A stretch of 64,000 nucleotides of DNA from Saccharothrix violaceirubra (GTDB taxonomy: Bacteria > Actinomycetota > Actinomycetes > Mycobacteriales > Pseudonocardiaceae), in NCBI RefSeq assembly GCF_014203755.1, contig NZ_JACHJS010000001.1:5580001-5644000 (forward strand), in the 5' to 3' direction. Below the pieces are notes generated by a model. The model saw nothing but the letters and a program-made list of their open reading frames with translations. It had not been told where the DNA came from and searched no databases. Below, piece after piece: positions 15,907-23,583 of the stretch. A program made the translations under genes and the position numbers. Every line of letters starts with the position of its first letter. Position 1 is the stretch's first letter.

Positions 15907-16760
15907 TCAGGGGGTCGTCGGGACCGGCCCGACGACCCCTTGGCGGCGTGCCCAGCTCCAGCCGCGCGGCGTGCCGCGTGCGGCGTTCACCAGGGACTCG
16001 ACCACGACCAGGTAGGTGAGCCGGCGGTAGAGCACCTGCCGCAACGGGTAGGTCCACAGTGGATGGAGCGATTCGCCGTCCAGCCGCAGGGCGTAGCCCG
16101 CGCTCACGGTCCGCACGGCCAGGAACACCAGCCAGACCACGATCGCCATGGGCGCGTCCGCCACAAACGCGCCGTACAGCACGAAAACGTCCATCGCCGG
16201 CCCCAGCGGCAGCACGAGGTGGAACAGGAACAGGTACAGCAGCCCGAACCGCCCCATGCGGCCGGGTTCGCGTAACGCGGCGCGGTGCTTCCACATCGAC
16301 TGGAACGTGCCGTAGGACCAACGGCACCGCTGCCGGTACAGCGCGCGGACGTCGCGTGGCACCTCGGTCCACGCCCGCGCACGCGGCTCGTACACCACGC
16401 GCCATCCCGCACGGGTGATCGCGATGGTCGCGTCGGTGTCCTCGGCCAGCGTGTCCGTGCCGATGCCGCCGACCTCGACCAGCGCGTCCCGCCGGAACGC
16501 GCCGACCGCGCCCGGGATCGTGGGCAGGCACTCGAAGGCGTCCAGGATCTGCCGGTCCAGCCCCGAACCCGCCGTGTACTCCAGGTGCTGCCACCGGCCC
16601 AGCAGCCCGGCGCGGCCGGCGACCTTCACGTTGCCCGACACCGCACCGACACGGCGCCGACACCGGCGCCGCCCAGCGGCCGGACCAGGCGGGCGATCCC
16701 AGGGTCTCCGGTCGGGCCAAGATCAAGAAGGCGTACAGGCGGGCCAAGGCGGGCGTGAAG
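15907..16760 (-). pseudogene. Decayed family-2 glycosyltransferase (polysaccharide synthase type)
   Basis: The intact 3' part (15907-16641, about 244 codons) is the C-terminal half of a processive GT2: TEDTD-like LAEDTDAT, QRCRWSYG, and several membrane helices. The usual N-terminus with the first catalytic aspartates is missing. Just upstream, an 11-bp unit starting GTGTCGG is tandemly repeated (about 16642-16663) and breaks the frame between GVGAVS and SGNVKV. Further up, fragments such as IARLVRPL occur in different frames, then homology fades near 16760. It is most likely a non-functional remnant. Confidence 0.75.
15911..15939. terminator. Hairpin terminator after the P450-ferredoxin pair
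   Basis: GGGGTCGTCGGG (15911-15922) pairs perfectly with CCCGACGACCCC (15928-15939) around a five-base loop. It overlaps the last codons of the convergent glycosyltransferase remnant. Confidence 0.75.
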
Positions 16761-16799
16761 GTGCGTCTGCTCCGCAAGGGCGGACGGCGGCCGAGATCG

Positions 16800-17264
16800 A
16801 GTGGGTGAGAGGCTGGGCGGTGTCCCGGGAGTTTTCACCGAAAGGCTCGACGGGACCGGGCGGCATTCCCAGGCCTATTCCGTGCGTGGATTTAGTGGAC
16901 GAAATTTCCCCAGTGTCGAACACCCCTCGTGAGTACGGGTCGGTAAGCCGCACTAAGGGGTGGCTTCCCCCACGCACGACCGAGGGGTTCTCGGGTCTAC
17001 ACCGGTTGTCGTTGCCGCTCCGCACACCACCCCTGACCTGGACTTTGCACCGTCCCGACCGCAGCTTGCACCATGCGTTCACTCATCAGTGTTTTCCACC
17101 CTCGAACAGCGCAGACCATAGGGGGACGACCTGCACAAAGGCTCTGACACACAGGTGACCCACTCGCCACTGACGAGTGAATCAAGGCTCGGCTTCCCCT
17201 TTTTCGGACGAATAGGACGAAACTGGTCCGCATCAGATCCCGACCACAGTTGAGGTGAGTGACA
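16800..17264. other. Intergenic stretch, no convincing gene
   Basis: I see no frame with good codon bias here. It contains short potential hairpins (GGGG-TGGCTT-CCCC near 16960 and CCGAG-GGGTT-CTCGG near 16980). It also contains the promoter region of the 25-residue peptide gene. No known riboswitch could be matched. Confidence 0.4.
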
Positions 17265-17342
17265 ATGGGCGGCCTGCTCGGCTCGATCATCGAATTCATC
17301 AACGGTCTGCTCGGCCTGATCGTCGGCGGGACCGGCGGCTGA
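17265..17342 (+). CDS. 25-residue amphipathic/hydrophobic peptide
   Basis: ATG 17265 is preceded by GAGGTGA at a good distance and the ORF ends at TGA 17342. The peptide begins MGGLLGSIIEFINGLLGLIV and ends in a glycine-rich tail. Its core is a regular hydrophobic helix with single E and N residues. A perfect 16-bp stem terminator starts 8 bases after the stop, so this looks like a complete, separately terminated gene. Leaderless bacteriocins, small toxins and phenol-soluble-modulin-like peptides share this character, but no family is recognised. Confidence 0.6.
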   Translation: MGGLLGSIIEFINGLLGLIVGGTGG

Positions 17343-17349
17343 TCGCGGG

Positions 17350-17386
17350 GTGCGGGGCCGGGGGTTCACGACCCCCGGCCCCGCAC
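17350..17386 (+). terminator. Strong hairpin terminator after the 25-residue peptide gene
   Basis: GTGCGGGGCCGGGGGT (17350-17365) and ACCCCCGGCCCCGCAC (17371-17386) form a perfect 16-bp stem with loop TCACG. There is no U-tract, as is common in actinobacteria. It ends 38 bases before attL of the AICE. Confidence 0.82.
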
Positions 17387-17424
17387 CGACTTCGACACCG
17401 CGGCCACGCCGAACGGCACGCGTG

Positions 17425-17460
17425 GTAGGGCGGGTGGGGCTCGAACCCACGACCTGACGG
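17425..17460. repeat. attL of the AICE (36-bp tRNA 3'-end copy)
   Basis: This segment is identical over 36 bases to 27947-27982 and represents the 3' end (T-arm and acceptor strand) of the CAT tRNA, in the same orientation. It diverges on both sides (17424 and 17461), which fixes the repeat length. Confidence 0.92.
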
Positions 17461-17898
17461 GTTGGTGGTCGTCTCTCCCATCACCTTCGGACGCCTGCCA
17501 CCCCTCGCCACGAGCAGCACACTTGGCATTCGCGAACGACCACTATGGACCGTCCACCACCGTCGCCTGCCGTCGTTTCATGGGGCAAAGGTGTGGCGTC
17601 GATCTTCGGCGGTACAGGGTGCCGGACGCCTGGGCCTCGCTTCGACCGACCCTCCCGGCCCTTCACCACAGGAGGGGCCTCGCGTCATCCCGTCGACCTG
17701 GCGCAGCCCTACCGCACGGGCCGGGGGCCTGCGACATGCCCGCCAGTCCGGCGGCCGGAGTACCAGGCTCGCAGGCCCCCGGCCCGTGCGGTAGCCCTCG
17801 TGGAGGTCGACGGGATGACGCGTGCCCCGGCCCACGCTGGGACGCGAGCCTCACCGCGGTTCCCCTCATCCTGTTGATCTGCCCGTCCGGCGAGGACA
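17461..17898. other. AICE left-end non-coding region
   Basis: No gene is supported here. It contains the long inverted repeat at 17681-17822. Counting on to 17948, it also has three direct copies of CGGACGCC (17488, 17623, 17941), two of them extended to CGGACGCCTG. Such direct repeats could be TraB recognition sequences (clt), but their number is low for this GC content. An origin or transfer locus is the likeliest role. Confidence 0.4.
17681..17822. repeat. Long inverted repeat with 54-nt arms
   Basis: Arm 17681-17734 and arm 17769-17822 are reverse complements except for an internal block of about nine bases. The arms share CGCGTCATCCCGTCGACCT at the base and ACCGCACGGGCCGGGGGCCT near the loop. 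The 34-base spacer itself contains the dyad CCGGCGGCCGG. In a rolling-circle element this size of cruciform suggests a replication origin (single- or double-strand) or transfer site. Confidence 0.75.
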
Positions 17899-18056
17899 TG
17901 CTCTTGGTTTTGCGGCGACTGCCGGTGCCGCTGCCGCCTCCGGACGCCGGGCGGGCGTGGGTGCCGAAGGCGGGCCCCGCGCTCGACCGGGCGGCCGGAG
18001 ATCCAGCGGCGAGCGGCGCCGGTAGGCGCCGCCTTGAACAAGTAAAGAAACTCTGA
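17899..18056 (+). CDS. Possible 52-residue basic protein
   Basis: ATG 17899 follows GAGG at short distance. The frame ends at TGA 18056 with the tail RRRLEQVKKL. The protein is proline-rich at first (PVPLPPPDAGR) and basic at the end. It overlaps a GC hairpin (GGCGCC-GGTA-GGCGCC near 18020). I do not recognise it, and it may be a chance frame in the non-coding end of the element. Confidence 0.3.
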
Positions 18057-18081
18057 ACACGCCTGTGGCAGCACAGCAGAG

Positions 18082-18888
18082 CTAACGCTGAGGACCTGGC
18101 CAGACAACCACGGTCTTGTCGTCGTGCCGTTTGGCGCGGGGAAGGGCGAAGCCGTCGGGGTCCGAGTGTTCCTCCCAGCGGTGGAGGCTGTGCAACAGGT
18201 CGGACAGTTCGTCGCCGTTCATCCGTGCGATGTCGGACCATGCAATGCCCAGGTGCTCGACGGGGCGTTCAAAGCCGTCTGTGGCAAGGACGCACCAATC
18301 GACGTCCGGAACGTGGAACGTACGCGTGGTGGCTTCCTCGGCCGCCTGGCTGTTCGTCTCTGCGATCCAGTAGCCGCCAGGTACGTTGCGGGCTACCAGT
18401 TCGCGCTCCTGTAGGCGACGTAGAAGCCGGGCGTGTTCGTCGTCGTACCCGCTGCCTGCCGCGAGCCTGTTCACGTACTGGCGACGAAGGGCGGTGCCTA
18501 CGGAGGCCAATCGGTCGTCTGTGACGCGGTTCGCCCGACCGTTCACCGAAACGATCACGGTGCTGTCCCCGAGGGCCAACACGTTCAGTTGATCACGGTC
18601 CGCCCGGACCATCAGCACAGTGGACGAAGGGGCGCGACCTGGGACCAGTGACAGGTTTGCGGTGGTGGCACTGATGGCCGATTCCAGTACTTCGGACAGC
18701 ACGTCAGGGGCGCCCATCCTTTTCACCAGCTCGGCGCATAGTTGATCAACGTACTCGGTGGCCTCGACGACAGCGGGCGTGAAGCTGGATGCCCCGTCTA
18801 AGACGACAGCCCCAGAACCATAGTGAGCCCAACGATCCTGACCACCGCTTGCCTTGCCGTCGCCGGAGAGGGTTGCCCCGTGGAACAC
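18082..18888 (-). CDS. PP2C-type serine/threonine phosphatase-like protein
   Basis: This 268-residue protein has the PP2C metal-binding pattern: QDRWAHYGSGAVVLDGAS (Asp31-Gly32), ALGDSTVIVSVNG at about 125 and VLATDGFERP at about 218. The start is GTG 18888, three bases after the stop of the HTH gene, so the two are one operon. It is shorter than eukaryotic PP2C but usual for bacterial stand-alone forms. The substrate is unknown. Its pairing with the HTH protein suggests that it reverses a phosphorylation event or senses state for that regulator. Confidence 0.85.
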   Translation of the reverse strand: MFHGATLSGDGKASGGQDRWAHYGSGAVVLDGASSFTPAVVEATEYVDQLCAELVKRMGAPDVLSEVLESAISATTANLSLVPGRAPSSTVLMVRADRDQLNVLALGDSTVIVSVNGRANRVTDDRLASVGTALRRQYVNRLAAGSGYDDEHARLLRRLQERELVARNVPGGYWIAETNSQAAEEATTRTFHVPDVDWCVLATDGFERPVEHLGIAWSDIARMNGDELSDLLHSLHRWEEHSDPDGFALPRAKRHDDKTVVVWPGPQR

Positions 18889-18890
18889 GG

Positions 18891-19715
18891 CTAGGCCCAG
18901 GCACGTGGTGGTACGAGCACCTTTGGAGCCTTCGGTACCAGTCCATCGAACTCGGTCGTGACCGCCATGCTGAACTCCGTGTCCCCGAAGTCCGCGAACA
19001 GGTCGGCAGCCGCGTTCGTGATGTAGTGCGCCGCACCAATCGAACCAAGGGCGTGAAGACCTGCGATGTGCACGATCACGCGGCTGCCCCAGCGGTGTCG
19101 GGCTATGTACGCGTGATCGGCTCTGACGGGAGCCTCCTCGTCCAACGGCGACAGGTACCACTGACCGGTGTCCTGGTCCACGATGTGCCATTGGCCGTTG
19201 TCGCCGATCGCCATGCGCAAGCACGGATCGTCACCCATGAGCCTGTGGCCGATGTGGGCCGATGTGGGCCCGCACACCACGATGGCGTCACCTGCGGGCT
19301 CCCACTCCTCGCGAGGGTCCAGGACTACACGGTTGACGATGAAGGCGAGCTTGTCGGCTTGGGCTGACAACTGCAGGCCGGCTGCATCGTCCTCGCTGGC
19401 GATGAGCAGAGCGTCACGCTCGCGGATGAGCCGGCCAGGAAGGGCCAAGTCAAGCGGGCCTACTCCGAAGAACGCCCGGTGCTCGGGTGGTGCGCTGCTG
19501 CGGATCTGGGTGATCCGTCCCTTCGTCAGACCGAACGCCTTGGCGACTTCGGTGTAGCTGCCACCCAGAAGGTCGCGCGCCTCCTCGATGGCAGCACGAC
19601 GGAGTCGGGCAAGCTCGGCGGATCGCTGCTGGTAGACGGCCAGCAGGTCGGTAGCTCGCTTGCCTCTGCGGACGGGATCAGGGTCCTCGCGCAGGCTGTC
19701 GAAGTCGTCGGCCAC
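18891..19715 (-). CDS. HTH protein with large C-terminal sensory domain
   Basis: This 274-residue protein has a sigma-70 region 4-like helix-turn-helix, GGSYTEVAKAFGLTKGRITQIRSSAPP (from about residue 51), after a helical segment. The C-terminal ~190 residues form an alpha/beta domain with VVCGPTSAHIG, DDPCLRM, a WHIVDQDTGQWYLSP turn and VIVHIAGLHALGSIGAAHYI, reminiscent of nucleotide-binding Rossmann-like folds, but I cannot name the family. It is divergent from the Pra-like gene across repeated TTTAGAC boxes that it may bind. It could replace the KorSA repressor of pSAM2. Confidence 0.75.
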   Translation of the reverse strand: MADDFDSLREDPDPVRRGKRATDLLAVYQQRSAELARLRRAAIEEARDLLGGSYTEVAKAFGLTKGRITQIRSSAPPEHRAFFGVGPLDLALPGRLIRERDALLIASEDDAAGLQLSAQADKLAFIVNRVVLDPREEWEPAGDAIVVCGPTSAHIGHRLMGDDPCLRMAIGDNGQWHIVDQDTGQWYLSPLDEEAPVRADHAYIARHRWGSRVIVHIAGLHALGSIGAAHYITNAAADLFADFGDTEFSMAVTTEFDGLVPKAPKVLVPPRAWA

Positions 19716-19723
19716 ACGACGAT

Positions 19724-19811
19724 TTTAGACCCCTTGACACCTCGGAGTCATGGGCGTACCTTGATGTTTAGACCTCTCAACAACGGCAAGTGTCCGGAGT
19801 GTTTAGAGGGA
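19724..19811. promoter_or_regulatory. AICE divergent control region with consensus promoter and TTTAGA boxes
   Basis: On the plus strand TTGACA (19734-19739) and TACCTT (19757-19762) are separated by 17 bases, a near-consensus housekeeping promoter for the gene at 19832. TTTAGAC(C) occurs at 19724 and 19767, and TTTAGAGGG at 19802, with GTTTA...TAAAC dyad character in the last. The boxes flank the promoter and lie before the divergent HTH gene (start 19715), so they are good operator candidates. Confidence 0.65.
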
Positions 19812-19831
19812 TAAACGAACTGGAGGCAGGC

Positions 19832-20179
19832 ATGCGGAACATCCCGGTTGTGCTGGCTGGTTGGCGGTTGCGGGTCACGGAGGACCCGGAGCTGAAGACG
19901 TACGAGAAGGACGGCGTCCAGGAGGTGGCGACGGACCAGGACGGCACGTCGCTGTTCGTGGTGTCGCTGTTCGCGAAGCCGCTGCCGGTCGAGGGCCGGA
20001 AGGCGGGCAAGGGCGAGGAGATCCGAGTGACGCTGATGATGGACCCGGGGTCGATCGGTGAGGGTGACTTGGTCGAGCTGATCGACGCGACGGTGTCGCC
20101 GTACTCGTTCAAGAACGACAAGGGCGAGACGGTCTCGGGCATCTCGTTCCGCGCGGTGGGCCTCAAGCCGCTGGGCTGA
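19832..20179 (+). CDS. AICE small protein, Pra-like (replication/excision activator type)
   Basis: This 115-residue protein starts at ATG 19832 with GGAGG upstream. It begins MRNIPVVLAGWRLRVTEDPE and ends ISFRAVGLKPLG. This beta-rich layout (a V-rich N-terminus, a TDQDGTSLFVVSLFAK strand, DLVELIDATV, then FRA) is that of small proteins found at this position in pSAM2-like elements, where Pra activates replication and excision. The assignment rests on layout and position, not a diagnostic motif. It has the strongest promoter in the element. Confidence 0.55.
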   Translation: MRNIPVVLAGWRLRVTEDPELKTYEKDGVQEVATDQDGTSLFVVSLFAKPLPVEGRKAGKGEEIRVTLMMDPGSIGEGDLVELIDATVSPYSFKNDKGETVSGISFRAVGLKPLG

Positions 20180-20340
20180 TCGACCCGGTCGCAATCGTTC
20201 GTCGCTTCGAGAATCGGAATCCTGTGGCCATGTGAACCGCCCCGCAGTGCGGGTGCAAGCCGTGACGCCCTGAAGCAGGCTTCCGTTTGTTCCTTGAAAA
20301 TTCCACAGTGGATAGTTTTATGCCGAAAACTGGCCGATGA

Positions 20341-20393
20341 CATCTCGTGTCGAGATGTTCGGCGGTGCCAGGTTGTTGGATTTCCTGGCACCG
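20341..20393. terminator. Double hairpin between convergent genes
   Basis: CATCTCG-TGT-CGAGATG (20341-20357) is followed by CGGTGCCAGG (20363-20372) pairing with CCTGGCACCG (20384-20393). It separates the plus-strand gene ending at 20179 from the minus-strand gene ending at 20413. Confidence 0.65.
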
Positions 20394-20412
20394 GCCGTGC
20401 ATTCCGACGCGG

Positions 20413-20673
20413 CTACCCGGTTGTTTCCGGGCGTGGTTCGGCCTCGTGGATCGAGAAGTTGACAGTGGTTCCGTACACGCGAGCGAGGCGGAACAGCGTG
20501 TTGATGGTGTCCACGGGTGGCTGGTCGAGGTCGAACCAGTAGTGCCACTGCTGGGTTGTGTTGTCGTAGCCGTGGGCGAGTGCCGCGACCTTGTCCTTCT
20601 GTTCCTTCCAGCGTGGCCCGTCGAAGTGGGCGTTGGTGATGAGGAACCGGCCTCGTCGTGAGGGGTTTGTCAT
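20413..20673 (-). CDS. Unrecognised 86-residue AICE protein
   Basis: ATG 20673 opens a frame with good codon bias. The protein has aromatic-rich stretches (NTTQQWHYWFDLDQPP) and a TINTLFRLARVYGTTVNFSIHEAE end. No family is recognised. It is the only minus-strand gene between the Pra-like gene and the transfer genes. Confidence 0.6.
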   Translation of the reverse strand: MTNPSRRGRFLITNAHFDGPRWKEQKDKVAALAHGYDNTTQQWHYWFDLDQPPVDTINTLFRLARVYGTTVNFSIHEAEPRPETTG

Positions 20674-20763
20674 GCGGACGATCCTGCCGTGGCCAGTGTG
20701 CGGCAGGCATCGACCGTTCGGGTGTGCGCTGTCCGGCCGATGGATCGCAGAAGGAGAACGGTG

Positions 20764-20988
20764 ATGGAAGACGACGGTTTGACGCCGTACTACTACGCGG
20801 GAAGTGAATGCTCGATCGTGGCCTTCTGGGTCCGGGACGAGGTGGAGTTGATGGTCACGAAGTACAAGCCGGACGAGGACGGTGCTGCGGTTCCCGACGT
20901 GTCCATCGACATCGTGATGTCGTGGGAGGAATTCCGCTCGTTCGCTTCAGACGCGATGCGGGTGTGTGCGGAACACGACGCTGGCTGA
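20764..20988 (+). CDS. Unrecognised 74-residue acidic AICE protein
   Basis: AAGGAGA lies seven bases before ATG 20764 (GTG 20761 is also possible). The protein is acidic (MEDDGLTPYYYAGSE, KPDEDGAAVPD) with a MSWEEFRSFASDAMRVC end. It lies at the head of the transfer gene run. Function is unknown. Confidence 0.65.
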   Translation: MEDDGLTPYYYAGSECSIVAFWVRDEVELMVTKYKPDEDGAAVPDVSIDIVMSWEEFRSFASDAMRVCAEHDAG

Positions 20989-21065
20989 TTCGCGGGGAGT
21001 GACGTTGATCGCCGGTCGCGTCCGGGGGTCTTCGTGGTTTTCCGATCCGGAAGGAAGGTGGCGGT

Positions 21066-21344
21066 GTGACGGGGATGGTGTCGGGGTTTTTGAACACGCG
21101 GGCGATTCGCCGGTACGGCGAGTTCGTGGGTGCGTTGGACATGGTCGAGGAGGCGTTCCGGGCGGTCGACGAGGTGATCGACCGGGTGGACGACTCGGAG
21201 TCCGGGTGTGCCTGCGGGTGGACGTTGCCCACGCGGGACGACCTGGTGGCGTTGCGGCGCAGGGCGTTCGAGGCGTTGGACTCGGTGCGGTTGAAGGCCA
21301 AGAAGCACGAGGGCGACCTGGTGTCGCGGGAATGGAGGGCGTGA
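21066..21344 (+). CDS. Unrecognised 92-residue helical AICE protein
   Basis: GTG 21066 follows AAGGAAGG. The protein is mostly helical (EFVGALDMVEEAFRAVDEVIDR) with CACG in the middle and a charged C-terminus. Two bases separate it from the next gene. Small proteins of this kind precede traB in many AICEs. Confidence 0.65.
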   Translation: MTGMVSGFLNTRAIRRYGEFVGALDMVEEAFRAVDEVIDRVDDSESGCACGWTLPTRDDLVALRRRAFEALDSVRLKAKKHEGDLVSREWRA

Positions 21345-21345
21345 G

Positions 21346-21531
21346 ATGAGCCTGGTCGTGGATCGCGCGGTCGACGAGATGGACGCGGCGATGGTGACGT
21401 TGCGGGCGTCGTTGCGCGGGGTGCCGGTGGACACGCCGGGATTCTCCGCGTCGTACGAGAAGGCGCGCAAGGCGGTCGGTGAGTTGTTGGTCGGGTTGAC
21501 GGACGTGAAGTCGAAAGTCCGCGACGACTGA
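21346..21531 (+). CDS. Unrecognised 61-residue helical AICE protein
   Basis: ATG 21346 starts right after the previous stop. The sequence is a two-helix pattern (VDEMDAAMVTLRASLRG, YEKARKAVGELLVGLTDVKSK). Function is unknown. It lies 86 bases before the translocase gene. Confidence 0.6.
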   Translation: MSLVVDRAVDEMDAAMVTLRASLRGVPVDTPGFSASYEKARKAVGELLVGLTDVKSKVRDD

Positions 21532-21617
21532 CGTTATTCGTGTGCGGATGGGGCCGGTTCCGGATTGGCGGGGCCGGTCCCTTTCTTCGTGGTTTTTTGC
21601 GGGAGGGAGGTTTCGGG

Positions 21618-22979
21618 ATGTCCGGTTTTTCGAGCAGGCGTGTGGGTGTGGAGTGGCGGGCCGCGTTGTGGGCGGTGCGGCATCCGGTGGTGGTGGGTGT
21701 GCCGGGTGCGGTGGCCGCGTCGGCGGTGGAGTTCGGGCCGACCGTGACGGGGTTGGCGTTGGGCGGGCTCGCGGCGGGCGTAGGTGCGTGGTGGCGGGCG
21801 CATCCGGACAGCTTCGACGCGGTCGCGGCTCCGCGGCTTCGGGCGGTGCGGCGTCGGTGGTTGTCCCGGTACATGGGTGGCTTGTGGCGGGACGTGCTGC
21901 TGGACTGCGATCTGGCGCCGACGCACCGCCGGACGGGGTTGCCCAGGGTGCCGCGTGTGCTGCGGGTGCGGTCGTTCTCGCCGTCGGTGGACACGGTGTT
22001 CGTGCGGATGGTGCCGGGTCAGACGGCACGCCAGTGGGAGGACGCCGCGGAGCGGCTGGCGTCGGCGTTGGACGCGGAGCGGGTCGGGGTGGAGCGGGTC
22101 AAGCCGCAGGTGCTCGGGGTGATCGTGCAGCACCGCGAGACGTTCTCCGGGGTGTTGGAGGCCCCGGAGATGCCGTGGGACTCCGAGGCGGTGGACCTGG
22201 GCGCGGTGGGGTTCGGGGAGACGGAGTACGGCGACGCGTGGTGCGAGCCGGTGGCCGGTCAGCACGTGTTCGGGGTGGGCGCGACGGGTGCGGGCAAGGC
22301 GTCGTTGGTGTGGTCGCCGTTGCGGGCGATGGCGCCGTTGATCCGGGACGGCCTGGTGCGGCTGTGGGTGTGCGACCCCAAGCGCATGGAGCTGGTCCGG
22401 TCCGAGCCGATCGCGTACCGCTACGCCGCCGAACCGGGCGACTGCGTCGAGTTGGTGCGCGGGTACGTGGCCGACCTGGAGGACACCGAACGGCGGCTGG
22501 CTTCGGCGGGCCGCCGGAAGTTCGCGGTCTCCCGGGAGACGCCGCTGAACGTGTTGGTGCTCGACGAGTTGGGCGCGCTGCTCGGGTTCGGTGACTACGC
22601 ACTGGTCAAGGAGATGCGCCGGTTGTTGTCGTACGTGGGCACGCAGGGCCGGGCGACGGGGCATTCGATGTGGGGGTTCACGCAGGAACCGACCAAGGAC
22701 GTCGTGCCGGTGCGGGACCTGTTCACGGTCCGGGTGTGCCTGCGGGTGACCTCGGCGGGGCATGTGGACATGGCGTTGGGCGACGGGGCGCGGCTGCGCG
22801 GGGCGTTGGCCGACGAGATCCCGAACGACCCGGCCACGGCGGGGATCGGCTACGTGCTGCGGCAGAGGTCGCGGCTGCCGATGCGGGTGCGGGCGTCCTA
22901 CGTGGACGACTCGGAGATCGACGAGTTCGTCCGGTTCGTGACGGCGGGCCGTCCGGGTGGCCTCAGGGCGGTGGCGTGA
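21618..22979 (+). CDS. traB: FtsK/SpoIIIE-type DNA translocase (TraB-like)
   Basis: This 453-residue protein has one or two N-terminal hydrophobic segments (HPVVVGVPGAVAASAV, LGGLAAGVGAWW) and a C-terminal P-loop ATPase. Walker A is GATGAGKAS (221-229), in which the residue after lysine is Ala, a form related to the GAGKGS of AICE TraB proteins. Walker B is LNVLVLDELGA (Asp316). ATG 21618 has GGGAGGGAGG upstream. TraB alone moves double-stranded AICE DNA between mycelia by a FtsK-like pore (established for the class). Confidence 0.88.
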   Translation: MSGFSSRRVGVEWRAALWAVRHPVVVGVPGAVAASAVEFGPTVTGLALGGLAAGVGAWWRAHPDSFDAVAAPRLRAVRRRWLSRYMGGLWRDVLLDCDLAPTHRRTGLPRVPRVLRVRSFSPSVDTVFVRMVPGQTARQWEDAAERLASALDAERVGVERVKPQVLGVIVQHRETFSGVLEAPEMPWDSEAVDLGAVGFGETEYGDAWCEPVAGQHVFGVGATGAGKASLVWSPLRAMAPLIRDGLVRLWVCDPKRMELVRSEPIAYRYAAEPGDCVELVRGYVADLEDTERRLASAGRRKFAVSRETPLNVLVLDELGALLGFGDYALVKEMRRLLSYVGTQGRATGHSMWGFTQEPTKDVVPVRDLFTVRVCLRVTSAGHVDMALGDGARLRGALADEIPNDPATAGIGYVLRQRSRLPMRVRASYVDDSEIDEFVRFVTAGRPGGLRAVA

Positions 22980-23185
22980 TGTGGCGTTTCGGGTTCGTGC
23001 TGTGGTCGGCGTGGCAGGTGCTGCGCTGGGCGGTGGTCTGCGCGCTGGTGCTGCTGGTGGTGTACCTGGTCGACGGTGTCGGCGGCTGGTTCCTGGCCGC
23101 ACTGCTGGGCATGGTCGTCGCGTTGGCCGGTGTGGTGGCCATGCTGCGGGGGCTGTACCGGCGCGAGCTGACCGAACGGCGGTGA
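22979..23185 (+). CDS. Small two-helix membrane protein of the transfer operon
   Basis: ATG 22979 overlaps the traB stop (TGATG). The 68 residues form two transmembrane helices (WAVVCALVLLVVYLV and FLAALLGMVVALAGVVAML) and a charged tail RRELTERR. This is the size and position of Spd (spread) proteins that help plasmid movement between hyphal compartments. Confidence 0.75.
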   Translation: MWRFGFVLWSAWQVLRWAVVCALVLLVVYLVDGVGGWFLAALLGMVVALAGVVAMLRGLYRRELTERR

Positions 23186-23190
23186 CGGCG

Positions 23191-23583
23191 ATGGCATCCC
23201 GTCGACACCCCGGCCAGTTCGACCTGTTCGCCGATGCGGAGGACCGTCCGGAGCCGGTGGAGACCAGGCGGGGCAGGCCGTCGGGGTTCGGCGGTAAACC
23301 GGACCTGCTGGTCGAGGTGTTCGACCTGGTGCACGACGGCCGTGTGGGCCGGTTGGAGCACTCCGGGCGGGTGGTCGAACTGGACGGTGACGGCCATTGC
23401 CGCCACGCCCACGACGACGTCGCCGCGATGGTGGAGTCGTTGTTGGTCCAGCGGTACGCGGTCGAGTGCGGATCGGCCGTCCTACGACACGGTGCCGTCC
23501 GCCGGGACGTGTTGTTGGTCAAGCTCACCCGGGACGGGCAGAACACCCGGACCCGGTGGTCGCACCTGCGGGGTGCGCGGTGA
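23191..23583 (+). CDS. Unrecognised 130-residue protein of the transfer operon
   Basis: The start is ATG 23191; GTG 23182, overlapping the previous stop, would add three residues. The N-terminus is polar (RRHPGQFDLFADAED), followed by an alpha/beta part (DLLVEVFDLVHDGRVGRLEHSG, DVAAMVESLLVQRYAVECG). The late KLTRDGQNTRTRW is basic. I do not recognise the family. The stop overlaps the next start. Confidence 0.65.
   Translation: MASRRHPGQFDLFADAEDRPEPVETRRGRPSGFGGKPDLLVEVFDLVHDGRVGRLEHSGRVVELDGDGHCRHAHDDVAAMVESLLVQRYAVECGSAVLRHGAVRRDVLLVKLTRDGQNTRTRWSHLRGAR

Noticed and set aside
16900..17010. Possible riboswitch (c-di-AMP type) in the gap before the 25-residue peptide gene
   Set aside because: Small hairpins are present, but the conserved core of the ydaO class or other known classes could not be matched by eye.
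17488..17948. clt transfer repeats for TraB (CGGACGCC x3)
   Set aside because: Three scattered 8-mers in GC-rich DNA may be chance. The copies are too few and too irregular to call a feature.
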